Positions 34,270 to 44,587 of a stretch of DNA of 64,000 nucleotides are shown here, one piece after another. The stretch spans positions 1-64,000 of the forward strand of contig QEVF01000008.1 of NCBI GenBank assembly GCA_003576915.1, in the 5' to 3' direction. The stretch is from Planctomycetota bacterium. GTDB taxonomy: Bacteria > Planctomycetota > UBA8742 > UBA2392. How positions within the stretch are numbered: position 1 is the first letter of the stretch; each line of letters starts with the position of its first letter. The notes beneath the pieces were generated by a model. That model did no database searches and had not been told where the DNA came from. It saw only the letters and a list, made by a program, of their open reading frames with translations. Both the position numbers and the translations under genes were made by a program.

Positions 34270-37200
34270 ATGGCTGAAGACACAAGGCAGATTGCGAAGC
34301 TCTCCAAGGCCAGGGTGCACTGGTCGGTGCATGTCATCGACAAGGTCACCAACATCGGCATTCGCATCGGCGGCCTGCTGGTGATTTTCGCTGTGCTGGG
34401 CCTGGTGTTCTTCATCTTCAGCCAGGTGCTGCCCCTGTTTCAGGACTCTGAGCACGGCGAATTCGAGAGCAAGGCTGCAGCCGACGCGGCCGCTCCCGTA
34501 GCCCTGCACGCCGACGAATATCGCCGCGTGGCGCTGCGCATCAATGAAGACGCTCGCCTCCAGCTTTACGCCGTGCCCACGGGCGAGGTCATGTTGTCCT
34601 GGAAGCTCGCCGAGGCCAAAGACGCCCGCATCACCTCGGCCCACATCTCCCTGCGGCCTTACACCCATGTCACGGTGGCCGGCATTCAGAACGTGCCGCG
34701 CTATTCGCTCACGCTGGGGCTTTCCGACGGTCGCGTGCTGCAGGGTTACGTGAGCTATGTGCACGGCTTCAAGCGCTTTGGCCTCAACCAGGATCCCGAA
34801 GCCTGGCGCAAGCTGAAGATGCCCGAGAAGCAGGAGATGTCCAGGCCCGACTACCGCCCCGATGTGCTCATCGACCGCGAGAAGGACGACTCAGGCGAGC
34901 AGATCTGGCTTGTCGAGCACCTCAACGAGTTCGGGTTCTATCGCCGCGTGCGCGCCATCGTGGCCATCGAGCGCGAACTGGAGCTTGCCGCCGGCGGCGA
35001 GGCTGTGACCCGTGTCTACTCCTCGCTGCATAAGGCGCCGCAGGATGCCGAGCGCGAGGCGCTGACGGCCGCGATCACGGAAAAGGGCCGCACCCTGCTG
35101 CTGCTGGAGAAGCTTGAAGTCAACGCCATGACCGACGAGTTGCAGGCCGAGACCCTGTTCAGCGCCGACGTCTCGGCGGACATCAAGGGCAAGCCCCTGC
35201 GCCTGGCCTGCCACGAGCTGCAGACCGAAGCCTGGGTGGCAACCGAAGAGGGCCTGCTCTATGTGTTCCGGCGCGCCGAAGGTTCAGGCGGGCAGCCCCT
35301 GCTGGCGCGCCCGGCGGATTACCCGGCTATCGACGTATTCAGCTTTCATACCGAGGACGGCCGCAAGTGGGGTGAAACCGTGGCGGCCATGCGCGAGGAT
35401 CAGGATCTGGGCGCGCCCGCGGGACCCCTGCGCCTCACGGCGCTTGACTATCTGCTGGGCGGCACGTCGCTGCTGGTGGGAGACAGTCACGGCGGCGTGC
35501 AGAGCTGGTTTGCCGTGCGTGAGACGCCCGAAGACAACAACCCGCGCCTGCGCCGCATTCACGTTCATCAGCCGGGCGCCGGTGCCATTCTCGGTTTCTG
35601 CTCCTGTGAGGCCAACAAGAGCTTCGCCGTCTGGGACGAAGGCGGCATGGTGCGCGGCATCCACAACACCAGTGAACGCGTGATATTTGAGGAGCGCGTG
35701 GCGGCGCCCGGGGCCACGAAGGTCTACTACGCGGGCAACGCGGGCGGCACGCTGGGCCTGGATGCCTCGGGCAAGCTGCGGCACTGGTGGGTGGACGCGC
35801 GTCACGCCGAAGTCAGCTTCAAGGCTCTGTTCGGACGGGTCTGGTACGAGGGCTTCATGGCGCCCCGGCACGAGTGGCAGACCTCCAGCGGCACCGATGA
35901 CGTCGAGCCGAAATACAGCCTCATGCCCCTGGTGATCGGGTCGCTCAAGGGCGGCCTGTATGCGCTCCTGTTTGCCATTCCCCTGGCGGTACTGGGCGCG
36001 ATCTACACCAGCGAGTTCATGCACCGCAACGTCCGCGCCGTGGTCAAGCCCACCATGGAGGTCATGGCCAGCCTGCCCAGTGTGGTGCTTGGCTTTCTGG
36101 GGGCGCTTTACTTTGCACCCATGGCAGCACCCATCATGCCGACGCTGCTGGCAGGCCTGGTCATCTGTCCCGGCCTCTTCATGTTCTTCGGCTGGGTGTG
36201 GCAGCAGCTTCCGCCGACCCTGACGGGCCGTGTCGGCCCGCGTTTGACGCTGGTCATCCTGCTGGCCCTGCTTCTGGTGGGGGCCTTTGCCGCTACGGCG
36301 GTGGGACCTCGGGCCGAGGCCTTGCTGTTTCCGGCCACGGAAGGCGCCGACCCGGCCCTGCTGGACCCCAGAACCTTCCAGCCGGTCAACGAAGAGGCGG
36401 CGCGCAAGCTTGATGCCGGCAACTTCCGCATCTGGACCAACGGCGGAGCAGAGCTGGCGCGGGCTACCAACACGCCCCAGGGTCTCCTGCCCAAGGGCTG
36501 GTGGATTCCCGGCGGCCACAATCTCTTCAAGGCCCTGATGTGGCTGCCCTTTGCGCTGCTGGCCGCCTGGTGCCTGCGCTCCCTGGCCGCCGTCATGTTT
36601 GGCGGCAGCGGCTTCTGGCGCGAGTGGCGCGGCCTGCTTTCCGGCGGCAACCCGCTGACGGCCCTGCGGCACCGCATCGCCGGTGGCAGCCGCACGGGCG
36701 TCTGGCCGGTCATGGTCGACGTGTCTTTCTCGCTGGGATTTGCGGTCATCGCCGGCCTGCTGGGCCTTGGACTTTCGTGGTTGCTCGCACCGGGCATTGA
36801 GGGCCTGCTGTTCAGCTACCAGCATCCAACCGCCGAGCGCGTGGCCGACTTCCGCCGCTTCCTGACGGGGCCCGAGGGCTGGAAATTCAACCAGACCAAC
36901 TCGCTCATCGTCGGCTTCTCCATGGGATTTGCGGTCATCCCCATCATTTACTCCATCGCCGAGGACGCGCTCTCGACCGTGCCCAACCAGTTGCGCGCGG
37001 CCAGCCTGGCCTGCGGCGCTTCACGCTGGCAGACGACCATTACCGTGGTGGCGCCCGCCGCCGCCAGCGGCATCTTCTCGGCCATTGTGATCGGGCTGGG
37101 GCGCGCGCTGGGTGAAACCATGATCGTGGTCATGGCAGCGGGCGGCACCCCCGTCATGGAACTGGAGCCCCTGAGCGGCTTTCGCAGCCTCTCCGCGGCT

Positions 37201-37353
37201 ATCGCCATTGAGATGCCCGAGGCGCCCCATGGCGGCACCCTCTACCGCACGCTGTTTCTGGGCGGCCTGTTGCTGTTTGCCGTGACCTTTGTGATCAGCA
37301 CTCTGGCAGAACTGGTGCGCATGAGACTGCGCAGGAAACTCTCGAGGATGTAG
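34270..37353 (+). CDS. pstC: PstC, phosphate ABC permease with very large extracytoplasmic domain
   Basis: Start ATG 34270 (MAEDTRQIAKLSKARVHW); a frame open from GTG 34219 is less likely. The product is 1027 residues, about three times the usual PstC (near 300). A first membrane helix lies at about 33-55, then some 490 residues outside the membrane with beta-propeller-like repeats (LQGYVSYVHG, VATEEGLLYVFR, LLVGDSHGGVQSWFAV, GTLGLDASGKLRHW). The permease core resumes near residue 550 (LVIGSLKGGLYALLFAIPLAVLGAIY), is interrupted again at about 680-890, and ends with the EAA-type loop LRAASLACGASRWQT. Enlarged PstC forms are known; this is an extreme one. Confidence 0.88.
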   Translation: MAEDTRQIAKLSKARVHWSVHVIDKVTNIGIRIGGLLVIFAVLGLVFFIFSQVLPLFQDSEHGEFESKAAADAAAPVALHADEYRRVALRINEDARLQLYAVPTGEVMLSWKLAEAKDARITSAHISLRPYTHVTVAGIQNVPRYSLTLGLSDGRVLQGYVSYVHGFKRFGLNQDPEAWRKLKMPEKQEMSRPDYRPDVLIDREKDDSGEQIWLVEHLNEFGFYRRVRAIVAIERELELAAGGEAVTRVYSSLHKAPQDAEREALTAAITEKGRTLLLLEKLEVNAMTDELQAETLFSADVSADIKGKPLRLACHELQTEAWVATEEGLLYVFRRAEGSGGQPLLARPADYPAIDVFSFHTEDGRKWGETVAAMREDQDLGAPAGPLRLTALDYLLGGTSLLVGDSHGGVQSWFAVRETPEDNNPRLRRIHVHQPGAGAILGFCSCEANKSFAVWDEGGMVRGIHNTSERVIFEERVAAPGATKVYYAGNAGGTLGLDASGKLRHWWVDARHAEVSFKALFGRVWYEGFMAPRHEWQTSSGTDDVEPKYSLMPLVIGSLKGGLYALLFAIPLAVLGAIYTSEFMHRNVRAVVKPTMEVMASLPSVVLGFLGALYFAPMAAPIMPTLLAGLVICPGLFMFFGWVWQQLPPTLTGRVGPRLTLVILLALLLVGAFAATAVGPRAEALLFPATEGADPALLDPRTFQPVNEEAARKLDAGNFRIWTNGGAELARATNTPQGLLPKGWWIPGGHNLFKALMWLPFALLAAWCLRSLAAVMFGGSGFWREWRGLLSGGNPLTALRHRIAGGSRTGVWPVMVDVSFSLGFAVIAGLLGLGLSWLLAPGIEGLLFSYQHPTAERVADFRRFLTGPEGWKFNQTNSLIVGFSMGFAVIPIIYSIAEDALSTVPNQLRAASLACGASRWQTTITVVAPAAASGIFSAIVIGLGRALGETMIVVMAAGGTPVMELEPLSGFRSLSAAIAIEMPEAPHGGTLYRTLFLGGLLLFAVTFVISTLAELVRMRLRRKLSRM

Positions 37354-37357
37354 CCCC

Positions 37358-39694
37358 ATGGCCGAGCGCGCCCCAGCGGTTTCCGAAAGTCCCAGGCCCG
37401 CACGCCAGAGGCGCGTGCAGAAGGGCGAACCCTTCGTCTGGCTTTCGGGCGGCGCGATCATGACCGGCATCGTGCTCATCGTGCTGGTCGTGGGGCTGAT
37501 CGTGTACGAGGGCAGCCGCACGTTCTGGCCCCGCGGGCTCGAGGTCATTGCGCTGGGCGAGTCGCGCTACCTGCTTCAGACCAGCGACGGCCGGCAGGCC
37601 TTCCTTGACCCCGAAGATCGCCTGCTGCTGCCCCAGGGTGAAGCTTATGCCTACGCCGATGGCCGCCGGTATGCGTCAACGCTGCCGCCGCGCAAGGCGG
37701 GCATCGCCGACTTCCGCCGCGCCCCCGGAGCCTTTGCGGGATTCCAGTGGCAACTTGCGGGTGCAGGCGGCGTGCTCAAGACGCCGGCCGGCGCTCCTGT
37801 AACGCCCGAACAGTACCTGAAGGACGCCGGGACATTCGCCTCGCCCTACAGCGTCGTGGACGACACCGGCCGCTTTGTTCCCGCCGAAAAACTGCTGGGC
37901 GATGACCGCTTCCGCGACCACGTCATGCTGCTGGGGGCTGTGCGCGCCGACCGCCCCCTCGACCTGCGGGACCTGCCGCGCAAGGCCGACGGCACTCCCT
38001 GGCAGGCCTACGAACTGGACACCGAGCCCACCGAGCTTCTGGTGCGCCAGGGCAACAAGGGCGAAGGGCTGCAGCCTGACAGCATGTATTTCCGCTGGGT
38101 CAAGACCGATGTGCCGGACGTGGACGGCTACCGGCGCGGCAACCCCGGCGGCTTTGAAGCCTATGTGCTGGGCCGGGCCCCGGCGCGGCACGTGTGTGAG
38201 ATCGAGCGCCTGGAGAAGGGGGTGCTGGTCGGTTATGTCGTGGAAGTCAAGGACGGCGAGAAAACCCTGGCCTCGATCGAGAAGGACGGCCTGGAGCGTG
38301 TGTGGGAGGTGTTTCTCGAACAGCAGGCCGCGATGCACGCCGAGTATCTGCGACGCGTGGAAATCGAGAAGGATGATATCGGCGACGTGAACTATGAGAT
38401 CAAGCAGCTCGAGCTGCGCGTCGCGCGCATCCGACATGATTTCCGCAAGTCCGGCGAGATGGTCACGGCCATCGAGAAACTCGCGGAGGCCTACACCGCC
38501 TGGTCGCGCCTTGAACCACCTTCCCGGCCTGACACCAAACCCGAAGAATACGCCCAGGCTTGCGGCACCTGGCGCGCCCAGCTTGATGAATCCCTGAGGG
38601 CCTGGGACCGTGAGATCGCCGCCTACAAGCTGGATGACAGTCAGCGCGAAGCACTGGCCGAGGCGCGCGCGGCGCAGCTCGAGCGCGCGGACTTCCAGAG
38701 CGGCGCCTACTCCAGACTACGCCTGGAAGTGACGCGGCTGCGCGAGCATGAGAAAACCGTGACCTATACGCTGCGCGCCCTCAACGGCCAGACGGCCGTA
38801 TTGCCCGTGGCCCAGGTGGTACGGGCGATCTTGCCCAACGAGCTGGGCTTCTTCGGCAAGCTGGGCGTCTACCTCGACCGCTTCCGGGAGTTCCTGTGGG
38901 AGAACCCCCGCGAGTCCAATACCGAGGGCGGCATCTTTCCGGTCATCGTCGGCACCCTGCTCATGACCCTTCTGATGAGCCTGGCCGTGGTGCCTTTTGG
39001 CGTGATCGCCGCGCTGTATCTGCGGGAGTACGCCAAGCAGGGCCCGCTGGTTTCTGCGGTGCGCATTGCGGTCAACAACCTGGCGGGGGTGCCCAGCATC
39101 GTGTTCGGCATCTTCGGACTGGGTTTCTTCTGCGTGATCATGGGCGGAACGGTGGACAGCCTGTTCTACCCCGAGAGGCTGCCGAGCCCGACCTTCGGCG
39201 GCGGCGGTCTGATGTGGGCCTCCCTCACTCTTGCGCTCATGACCGTGCCCGTGGTGATCGTGGCTACGGAAGAAGCGCTGATCGCCGTGCCTTCAAGCCA
39301 GCGTGAGGCCAGTCTCGCGGCGGGCGCGTCGCGCTTCCAGACGGTGTGGCGGGTGATCCTGCCCCAGGCCATGCCCGGCATCCTCACGGGCATGATCCTG
39401 GCCATGGCGCGCGGCGCGGGCGAAGTGGCCCCGCTGATGCTGGTGGGCGTTGTGAAGTCGGCCGAGACGCTGCCCGTGGACGGCAACTTCCCGTTCATTC
39501 ATCTCGAACGCAAGTTCATGCACCTGGGTTTCCACATCTATGATGTCGGCTTCCAGAGCCCTGACATTGACAACACCAAACCCCTGGTCTTCACGACCAC
39601 GCTGGTGCTCATTCTCGTCATTGCCGTGCTGAACATCGCCGCCATCCGCATGCGCAACAGGCTGCGCAGGCGCCTGGCCTCGAGTCACGTGTAA
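37358..39694 (+). CDS. pstA: PstA, phosphate ABC permease with large extracytoplasmic coiled-coil domain
   Basis: 778 residues, against about 280 normally. A membrane helix at about 27-48 is followed by some 475 extracytoplasmic residues, including a charged coiled-coil stretch at about 320-480 ([29 protein letters not shown] and [16 protein letters not shown]). The permease core follows: [26 protein letters not shown] and the EAA loop [24 protein letters not shown], ending in [23 protein letters not shown]. It starts four bases after pstC stops. The matching enlargement of both permeases suggests the two outer domains work together, perhaps contacting PstS or the envelope. Confidence 0.88.
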   Translation: MAERAPAVSESPRPARQRRVQKGEPFVWLSGGAIMTGIVLIVLVVGLIVYEGSRTFWPRGLEVIALGESRYLLQTSDGRQAFLDPEDRLLLPQGEAYAYADGRRYASTLPPRKAGIADFRRAPGAFAGFQWQLAGAGGVLKTPAGAPVTPEQYLKDAGTFASPYSVVDDTGRFVPAEKLLGDDRFRDHVMLLGAVRADRPLDLRDLPRKADGTPWQAYELDTEPTELLVRQGNKGEGLQPDSMYFRWVKTDVPDVDGYRRGNPGGFEAYVLGRAPARHVCEIERLEKGVLVGYVVEVKDGEKTLASIEKDGLERVWEVFLEQQAAMHAEYLRRVEIEKDDIGDVNYEIKQLELRVARIRHDFRKSGEMVTAIEKLAEAYTAWSRLEPPSRPDTKPEEYAQACGTWRAQLDESLRAWDREIAAYKLDDSQREALAEARAAQLERADFQSGAYSRLRLEVTRLREHEKTVTYTLRALNGQTAVLPVAQVVRAILPNELGFFGKLGVYLDRFREFLWENPRESNTEGGIFPVIVGTLLMTLLMSLAVVPFGVIAALYLREYAKQGPLVSAVRIAVNNLAGVPSIVFGIFGLGFFCVIMGGTVDSLFYPERLPSPTFGGGGLMWASLTLALMTVPVVIVATEEALIAVPSSQREASLAAGASRFQTVWRVILPQAMPGILTGMILAMARGAGEVAPLMLVGVVKSAETLPVDGNFPFIHLERKFMHLGFHIYDVGFQSPDIDNTKPLVFTTTLVLILVIAVLNIAAIRMRNRLRRRLASSHV

Positions 39695-39716
39695 TATGAG
39701 GAACAAGGAGCAGGAA

Positions 39717-40583
39717 ATGGCTAACATGACCGCCCCTGAGGCGCTCCCCGCCGGGGAAAAGTCTGACCCTCGTGGAGCCTTGCGCGTGACCATGCAGGAC
39801 ACCGGCAAGCTGGAAAAGCCCGAGGCCCTCGAGACCATTGTCCGTATCGAGAACTTCAACCTTTTCTACGGCAAGCACCACGCCCTGAAGAACATCAACC
39901 TCGACATTCCCAAGAACCGCGTCACCGCGCTGATTGGACCCTCCGGCTGCGGCAAGAGCACGCTTCTGCGCAGCATCAACCGCATGAACGACCTGATCGA
40001 CGGCATCAGCTATCAGGGTTCGATTTATCTCGGCGGCAACGACATCTACGCGCCGGACCAGGACGTCATTGCCCTGCGCAAGCACTGCGGCATGGTGTTC
40101 CAGAAGACCAATCCCTTTCCCAAGTCCATCTTCGAGAACGTGATTTATCCCAACCGCATCAGCGGCGAGCGCAACCGCAAAAAGCTCGCGGAGATTGTGG
40201 AGCGCTGCCTCAAGCGCACCGCCCTGTGGGACGAGGTCAGCCACCGCCTTCACGACAACGCCACCGCACTTTCCGGCGGCCAGCAACAGCGCCTGTGCAT
40301 CGCACGCGGCATCGCCAACGAGCCCGACGTGCTGCTGATGGACGAGCCATGCAGCGCCCTGGACCCCATTGCCACGGCCAAGATTGAAGAGCTGATTCTT
40401 GACCTGCGCGAGAACTACACCGTGGTCATCGTGACCCACAACATGCAGCAGGCGGCGCGCGTGGCCGACTACACGGCCTTCATGTATCTGGGCGAAATCA
40501 TCGAGTTCGGAGCCACCAGCGAGATGTTCCTCAAGCCGCGTCTCAAGCAGACGGAAGACTACATCACCGGCCGCTTCGGCTAG
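39717..40583 (+). CDS. pstB: PstB, phosphate importer ATPase
   Basis: 288 residues from ATG 39717, chosen because GGAG lies six bases upstream; the frame also contains ATG 39696. An N-terminal extension of about 40 residues precedes the standard PstB: Walker [10 protein letters not shown] with the PstB-specific [10 protein letters not shown], signature [16 protein letters not shown], and Walker [14 protein letters not shown]. It powers phosphate import through PstC-PstA. It ends the operon with a terminator 53 bases downstream. No phoU follows, unusual but not unique for pst operons. Confidence 0.95.
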   Translation: MANMTAPEALPAGEKSDPRGALRVTMQDTGKLEKPEALETIVRIENFNLFYGKHHALKNINLDIPKNRVTALIGPSGCGKSTLLRSINRMNDLIDGISYQGSIYLGGNDIYAPDQDVIALRKHCGMVFQKTNPFPKSIFENVIYPNRISGERNRKKLAEIVERCLKRTALWDEVSHRLHDNATALSGGQQQRLCIARGIANEPDVLLMDEPCSALDPIATAKIEELILDLRENYTVVIVTHNMQQAARVADYTAFMYLGEIIEFGATSEMFLKPRLKQTEDYITGRFG

Positions 40584-40635
40584 CCGATGGCCGAAAACGG
40601 ACCCTGCGGCGGCCGGTCAGGGTCGCGTACAGCGC

Positions 40636-40664
40636 AAGCGGCACGGCCAGGGGCCGTGCCGCTT
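40636..40664. terminator. Terminator after pstB
   Basis: A perfect 13-bp stem (40636-40648 with 40652-40664) with a three-base loop, lying between pstB and a convergent gene, so it probably serves both. No long T-tract is present. Confidence 0.65.
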
Positions 40665-40681
40665 CGGATTCATGCCCTGTG

Positions 40682-41326
40682 CTACTGCTTGTTGTCTTCG
40701 GCGGGGCTTTCCTTGGAGCCTTCCCTGGGCGCCTTGGGTGCGTCGCCGGAACGGCTGATCTTGCGCACGATCTTGATTTTGCCGCCGCCCGGCAGATCCT
40801 TCTCGATGATCTCTTCAATGCCTTCGGCGCCGTCCTCAAGCTGCTTGCGGATGCGCTCTTCCATTTCCCGTTCAAGCTTGGCGATTTCCTCCTTCAGCTT
40901 GCGCACGGACTCGGGCAGCTCGGCGCCGTGATCGGCCTTTCCTTCAGTCTTGCCTTCGCGGGACTCGACCTTGCTCGACCTGCGCACGGTGCGGCGAACG
41001 ACTTTCGTGCCGTCGGGCAGGGTCTCGACCACGGTTTCGTCGATGTCGCCCTCGGCGTTTTCTCCGGCGTCCGTCTTGGCGCCTTCGCGGGCCTTTTCCA
41101 GCTCCTTCCTCACGCGATCGAAGACTTCGCGGCTCTCCTTGCGGAACTTCTCAAGGGCCTCCCTGATCTCCGCGGGCAGGTCCTTCTCCAGGACCTCCTC
41201 CAGGGCTTCGTCCATCTCCTTTTCCACGGCTTCCCTGGCGCCTTCGGCACCCTTGGGCGCCTCCTGGGCCGCGAGCGGGCAGGCGCCCAGCAGTCCCGCC
41301 GCCAGCATCGCAATCAGCAGCTTCAT
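40682..41326 (-). CDS. Secreted, highly charged coiled-coil protein
   Basis: 214 residues from ATG 41326, with GGAA nearby upstream. The N-terminus is a signal sequence (MKLLIAMLAAGLLGACPLAAQ); LGAC could be a lipobox with Cys16, or cleavage could follow LAA. The rest is strongly Glu/Lys/Arg-rich and predicted coiled coil, with two short similar motifs, LPDGTKVVRRTVRRS and LPGGGKIKIVRKISRS. No family recognised. It is 42 bases downstream of the beta-helix protein on the same strand. Probable envelope-associated protein. Confidence 0.6.
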   Translation of the reverse strand: MKLLIAMLAAGLLGACPLAAQEAPKGAEGAREAVEKEMDEALEEVLEKDLPAEIREALEKFRKESREVFDRVRKELEKAREGAKTDAGENAEGDIDETVVETLPDGTKVVRRTVRRSSKVESREGKTEGKADHGAELPESVRKLKEEIAKLEREMEERIRKQLEDGAEGIEEIIEKDLPGGGKIKIVRKISRSGDAPKAPREGSKESPAEDNKQ

Positions 41327-41368
41327 ATTCGTTCCTCGCAAGGGTTGTTCGGGGTTCCTTCACTGGCT

Positions 41369-43033
41369 TTACCGGCCGATACCCGCCCTCGTTACAAGAA
41401 ATTGCCGCAGCAGCAAAAGGCCCGCCAGCGCCGCCAGTGCCCAGAGTCGGCCGCCCTCCCGTGCCGAGCAGCCGCCTCCTCCTCCGCTTCCGCCGCCCCC
41501 TGAAGGCGCGCTGCTGGTGGCGGTGGCAGTAGCGGTGTTGGAAGCCGCGCTGTCTCCCACGGTGTTGGTGGCAATCACGCGATAGCTGTAGGGCACGCCT
41601 TCAGTCAGTCCGGTGTCGAGGTGGCTGGTGGCGTTGGCGGCCGCAGTGGTCAGGGTGGTGAATGCGCCGCCTGAAACACTTCGCTCGATGCGGAATCCTG
41701 TCTCGTTGCTGCTGGTGTCGGTCCAGGACACGCTGATCCGGAGGCCAGCTTGCGCGACGGCGGCGCAGTTCGTGGGTGCGCTGGGCGTCGTTGGCGTCGG
41801 CGGCGTGGCGTTGTTCTCGCAGGCGCCCATGTCCGGCGCGGGGCCGGCGGGGCGCGCGTTGCCGTCGTAATCATCGGATACGCTGGCGTGGGAAGCGGCG
41901 GCGTCCACCACGCCGGCGGGAGCGGAAGCGTTCAGGCGCAGATTGCCGCTGCCGGGCGCGACGAACCACGATGCCTGCGCGTTGATCACGTTGTTGCCTA
42001 CGGTGTTGGCGCTCGTGCCGCTGCCGCGGTCCGTGATGGCGCAATCCAGCAGGTTGTAGCGGATCTCCGCGCCGGTCGTGGAAAAGCGGTACTCGATGCC
42101 GTTGGCGTAGCTGCCGCTCTGGACGATCGTGTTATTGAGGCACTTGGTGTTGGGTGAGTCCCAGATGAGGATGGAGCAGTCCGGCGTATCCACGCCCGCG
42201 GGCGTGCCCGAGGCGCGATAAATGAAGTTGTTGCGGATGACGCCGCCCGCGTGGTCTGTTTGCGGCGCGGCACGGTCAATCAGGCCAAAGGCGATGGCGG
42301 TTTCGCAGTTGATGAAGGTGTTGCCCTCGCAGACGGTGTTGCTGCATCCGTTCCACATGAGGACCGCCGGGCCAATTCCGCCGGGGATGAGGTTGACGAG
42401 TTCGAAGCGATTGTGGCGGATGATCCAGTTGTCGCCGCCGTGGATGTCCACTCCGTTGGTGTAGGTGGTTCCCTGAGTCGTGTACTTCATCAGCGTGTAC
42501 TCGACGATGCCGTTGTCGCTGCCGCCGCCGAAGCCCGACGCGCTGCCCTTGATGAACTGTTCGCCCGTATCCAGCAGGCGGCAATTGTAGATGCGGACAC
42601 CGGTGACGCCCGTTTCGCCGGCCAGCTGGATGGCGTGATAGTAGACGTTGCGGATCGTCAGGTCGGCGATCAGCATGCCGCTGGTCTTGCTGACGTGAAT
42701 GCCGTGAGGGATGGTGCCCGTGCTGCTGCTCATGCCGTTGCCCTGGATGATGCAGGCCGCGGGGTTGCGCGAAGCTGAGCGTATTCCGATGTTGGTGCGC
42801 GTGACGGTCGCGCCGGCGTTGAAGAACAGGCTCTGCGTCAACGTGTAGGTGCCGTCGGCCAACTCGATGATCTGGTTGTCGGCGATATTGCTGACGGCGT
42901 TTTGCAGTTGCGCGGCGGTGCTGACGCTCACGACGGTAACGCCGCCCGGATTGGCCAGGGCGGGAGCAGCCGTGTAGTCCCTGGCGGGCAGGGTGCCGCA
43001 AAGGCAAAGCAATACCAGGGTCATTCTCAGCAT
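41369..43033 (-). CDS. Secreted right-handed beta-helix protein with FN3 domain and C-terminal sorting signal
   Basis: 554 residues. A signal peptide (TLVLLCLCGTLPA) leads into a pectate-lyase/PL6-like beta-helix: VSTAAQLQNAVSNIADNQIIELADGTYTL then repeated N-x-I/F rungs. A fibronectin type III domain follows at about 415-500 (APTNCAAVAQAGLRISVSWTDTSSNETGFRIERS). The C-terminus is GGGGSGGGGGC, a hydrophobic helix ([13 protein letters not shown]) and a basic end RQFLVTRAGIGR, the pattern of MYXO-CTERM/GlyGly-CTERM-type sorting signals. It is exported and probably surface-anchored; polysaccharide-lyase activity is possible but no catalytic residues could be assigned. Confidence 0.75.
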   Translation of the reverse strand: MLRMTLVLLCLCGTLPARDYTAAPALANPGGVTVVSVSTAAQLQNAVSNIADNQIIELADGTYTLTQSLFFNAGATVTRTNIGIRSASRNPAACIIQGNGMSSSTGTIPHGIHVSKTSGMLIADLTIRNVYYHAIQLAGETGVTGVRIYNCRLLDTGEQFIKGSASGFGGGSDNGIVEYTLMKYTTQGTTYTNGVDIHGGDNWIIRHNRFELVNLIPGGIGPAVLMWNGCSNTVCEGNTFINCETAIAFGLIDRAAPQTDHAGGVIRNNFIYRASGTPAGVDTPDCSILIWDSPNTKCLNNTIVQSGSYANGIEYRFSTTGAEIRYNLLDCAITDRGSGTSANTVGNNVINAQASWFVAPGSGNLRLNASAPAGVVDAAASHASVSDDYDGNARPAGPAPDMGACENNATPPTPTTPSAPTNCAAVAQAGLRISVSWTDTSSNETGFRIERSVSGGAFTTLTTAAANATSHLDTGLTEGVPYSYRVIATNTVGDSAASNTATATATSSAPSGGGGSGGGGGCSAREGGRLWALAALAGLLLLRQFLVTRAGIGR

Positions 43034-43082
43034 GACTTTCTCCTTGGAACGATGTCGTCAAGCTCATCCGCGCGCAGGCGCG

Positions 43083-44552
43083 CTATTCCTCGACGCGCAC
43101 GATTTCAATCCAGTCGATCTCCAGCAGCGCATCCTGCGCGCCCTCAATATGGAACTGGAAATTGACGAACTCCGTGCCGACGTCTGGCTTTACCTTGCCG
43201 CTGCCCCGGTCCAGCATGGCCGCGGGCCTGAACTCCAGCGTCTGCCACTGGCCGTCCTTCCAGCTTGAGACTTCGTGGCCGAAGTTGTCGTTGCGCTTTT
43301 CGTCGAACATCTGGACCAGCAGCGACTTCGCCTTGCTCGCGCGAAAGCGCACCCGGATGACTTCGCCCGGCAGCAGCGCGTGAAGCGGCCTGAACTTGAA
43401 GGCCACGGCGTCATTGCCGCCCCTCGATACCGCCAGGCCCGCCTTGATCAACCCGCTGTACAGCCCCCCCGCCGGTTCCGTCTCAAGTTCTTCGCGCAGC
43501 ACCAGGCGTGACGGCAACTCCTTGAACAGCCGGGCGTCGCGCATGAAGGCGCGCCGCGTCAGACCGCGGCGGGTCAGCAGGGCGGCCGAGTTCTCGCTCA
43601 CGGCGCCCCGTGCCGTGTCAACACGTCCGTGCAGCACGTCCAGGCGCAAACCGCTGGAAGAGACGGAGAACGTTGCCACGCCCGCCAGCCGCGCGCGCAG
43701 TTCGCCGGCGGTGATCTCCAGCTGCAAATCCAGCGCAAGATTGTCGGCGTAGAGCGAATCCTCCAACAGCTCGACGCGGCAGCCGCCGTCCTGGGCGTGA
43801 AGGACGATTTCCCCCTCAAAGCGCAGCAGGGCCCGGCCCAGGTTGAAGGCTACGGGCGCGGCGGCCTGCAGTTGCGCACCGTCCAGCAGTTTTTCGCCGG
43901 GCGTGAACTCGCGCCAGCTTTCCGTGTCGCCGTAACGAACTTTCCCTCGCGCCGCCCTGTCGAGGGAAAGAACGGCGCCCAGTTCCTTTCGCTCCCTGGG
44001 CGCTGTCTTGGGCGGGGGCTCCGTGGCCGGATCAGGCTTCTCAACCTCCGCGGGCTTGACGGGCGGCTCCTCGGTTCCGGGCTGAGGCGTCTGTCGGGGA
44101 CCGGGACCGGGTTCGGGCTTTACGTCAGGCGCGGGCTGGGGCCGCTCTCTGATTTCGGGCAGGGGGCCATCGGGTGTGCGTTCACCGGGTGTCTGCGTCG
44201 GGGAGTGGGCCGGCGGGCGCGGTTCCGGTTGGGTATCGGGACGGGGCTGGGCGTGCTCGCCCTTGGGACCGTCCTTGGGGGCCGGAACCTCACGCGCCGG
44301 CAGACCAGCCTGGGTTGAGGCCTTCGGCACAGGCCTCGACCAATTCACAGTAAGCACCAGCACGAGCACCACACTGGCGGCAAGAGCAGTGATGGTGGAG
44401 CCCGCAATCAACCTTGTCCTGCGGCGGCGAGCTGCCGCTTGCTCTCCCTGGATGCGCAGGCGCAGCCGCGTGCCGAAGGCAAGGCTTGCCCCGGGTTCAC
44501 GCGCAAAGGCGCGGCGGGCGAGGTCATCGATCTGGTCTGTGGAGTGGCGCAT
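43083..44552 (-). CDS. FecR-like membrane protein, probable anti-sigma or sigma-partner
   Basis: 489 residues. A short cytoplasmic start with basic residues precedes one membrane helix at about 48-70. A proline/glutamate-rich spacer fills about 75-195, then a FecR-like domain: VLSLDRAARGKVRYGD, KLLDGAQLQ, LEITAGELRARLAGVATFSVSSSGLRLDVLHGRVD. The C-terminal 130 residues look like a beta-sandwich (SLLVQMFDEKRNDNFGHEVSSWKDGQWQTLEF). It follows the ECF sigma gene by 35 bases on the same strand, the classic sigma/FecR-like arrangement. It may sense an envelope signal and control the sigma factor. Confidence 0.68.
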   Translation of the reverse strand: MRHSTDQIDDLARRAFAREPGASLAFGTRLRLRIQGEQAAARRRRTRLIAGSTITALAASVVLVLVLTVNWSRPVPKASTQAGLPAREVPAPKDGPKGEHAQPRPDTQPEPRPPAHSPTQTPGERTPDGPLPEIRERPQPAPDVKPEPGPGPRQTPQPGTEEPPVKPAEVEKPDPATEPPPKTAPRERKELGAVLSLDRAARGKVRYGDTESWREFTPGEKLLDGAQLQAAAPVAFNLGRALLRFEGEIVLHAQDGGCRVELLEDSLYADNLALDLQLEITAGELRARLAGVATFSVSSSGLRLDVLHGRVDTARGAVSENSAALLTRRGLTRRAFMRDARLFKELPSRLVLREELETEPAGGLYSGLIKAGLAVSRGGNDAVAFKFRPLHALLPGEVIRVRFRASKAKSLLVQMFDEKRNDNFGHEVSSWKDGQWQTLEFRPAAMLDRGSGKVKPDVGTEFVNFQFHIEGAQDALLEIDWIEIVRVEE

Positions 44553-44587
44553 GGTTCAAGTTCAGAACACCGCGGGGCAGCCCCGGG

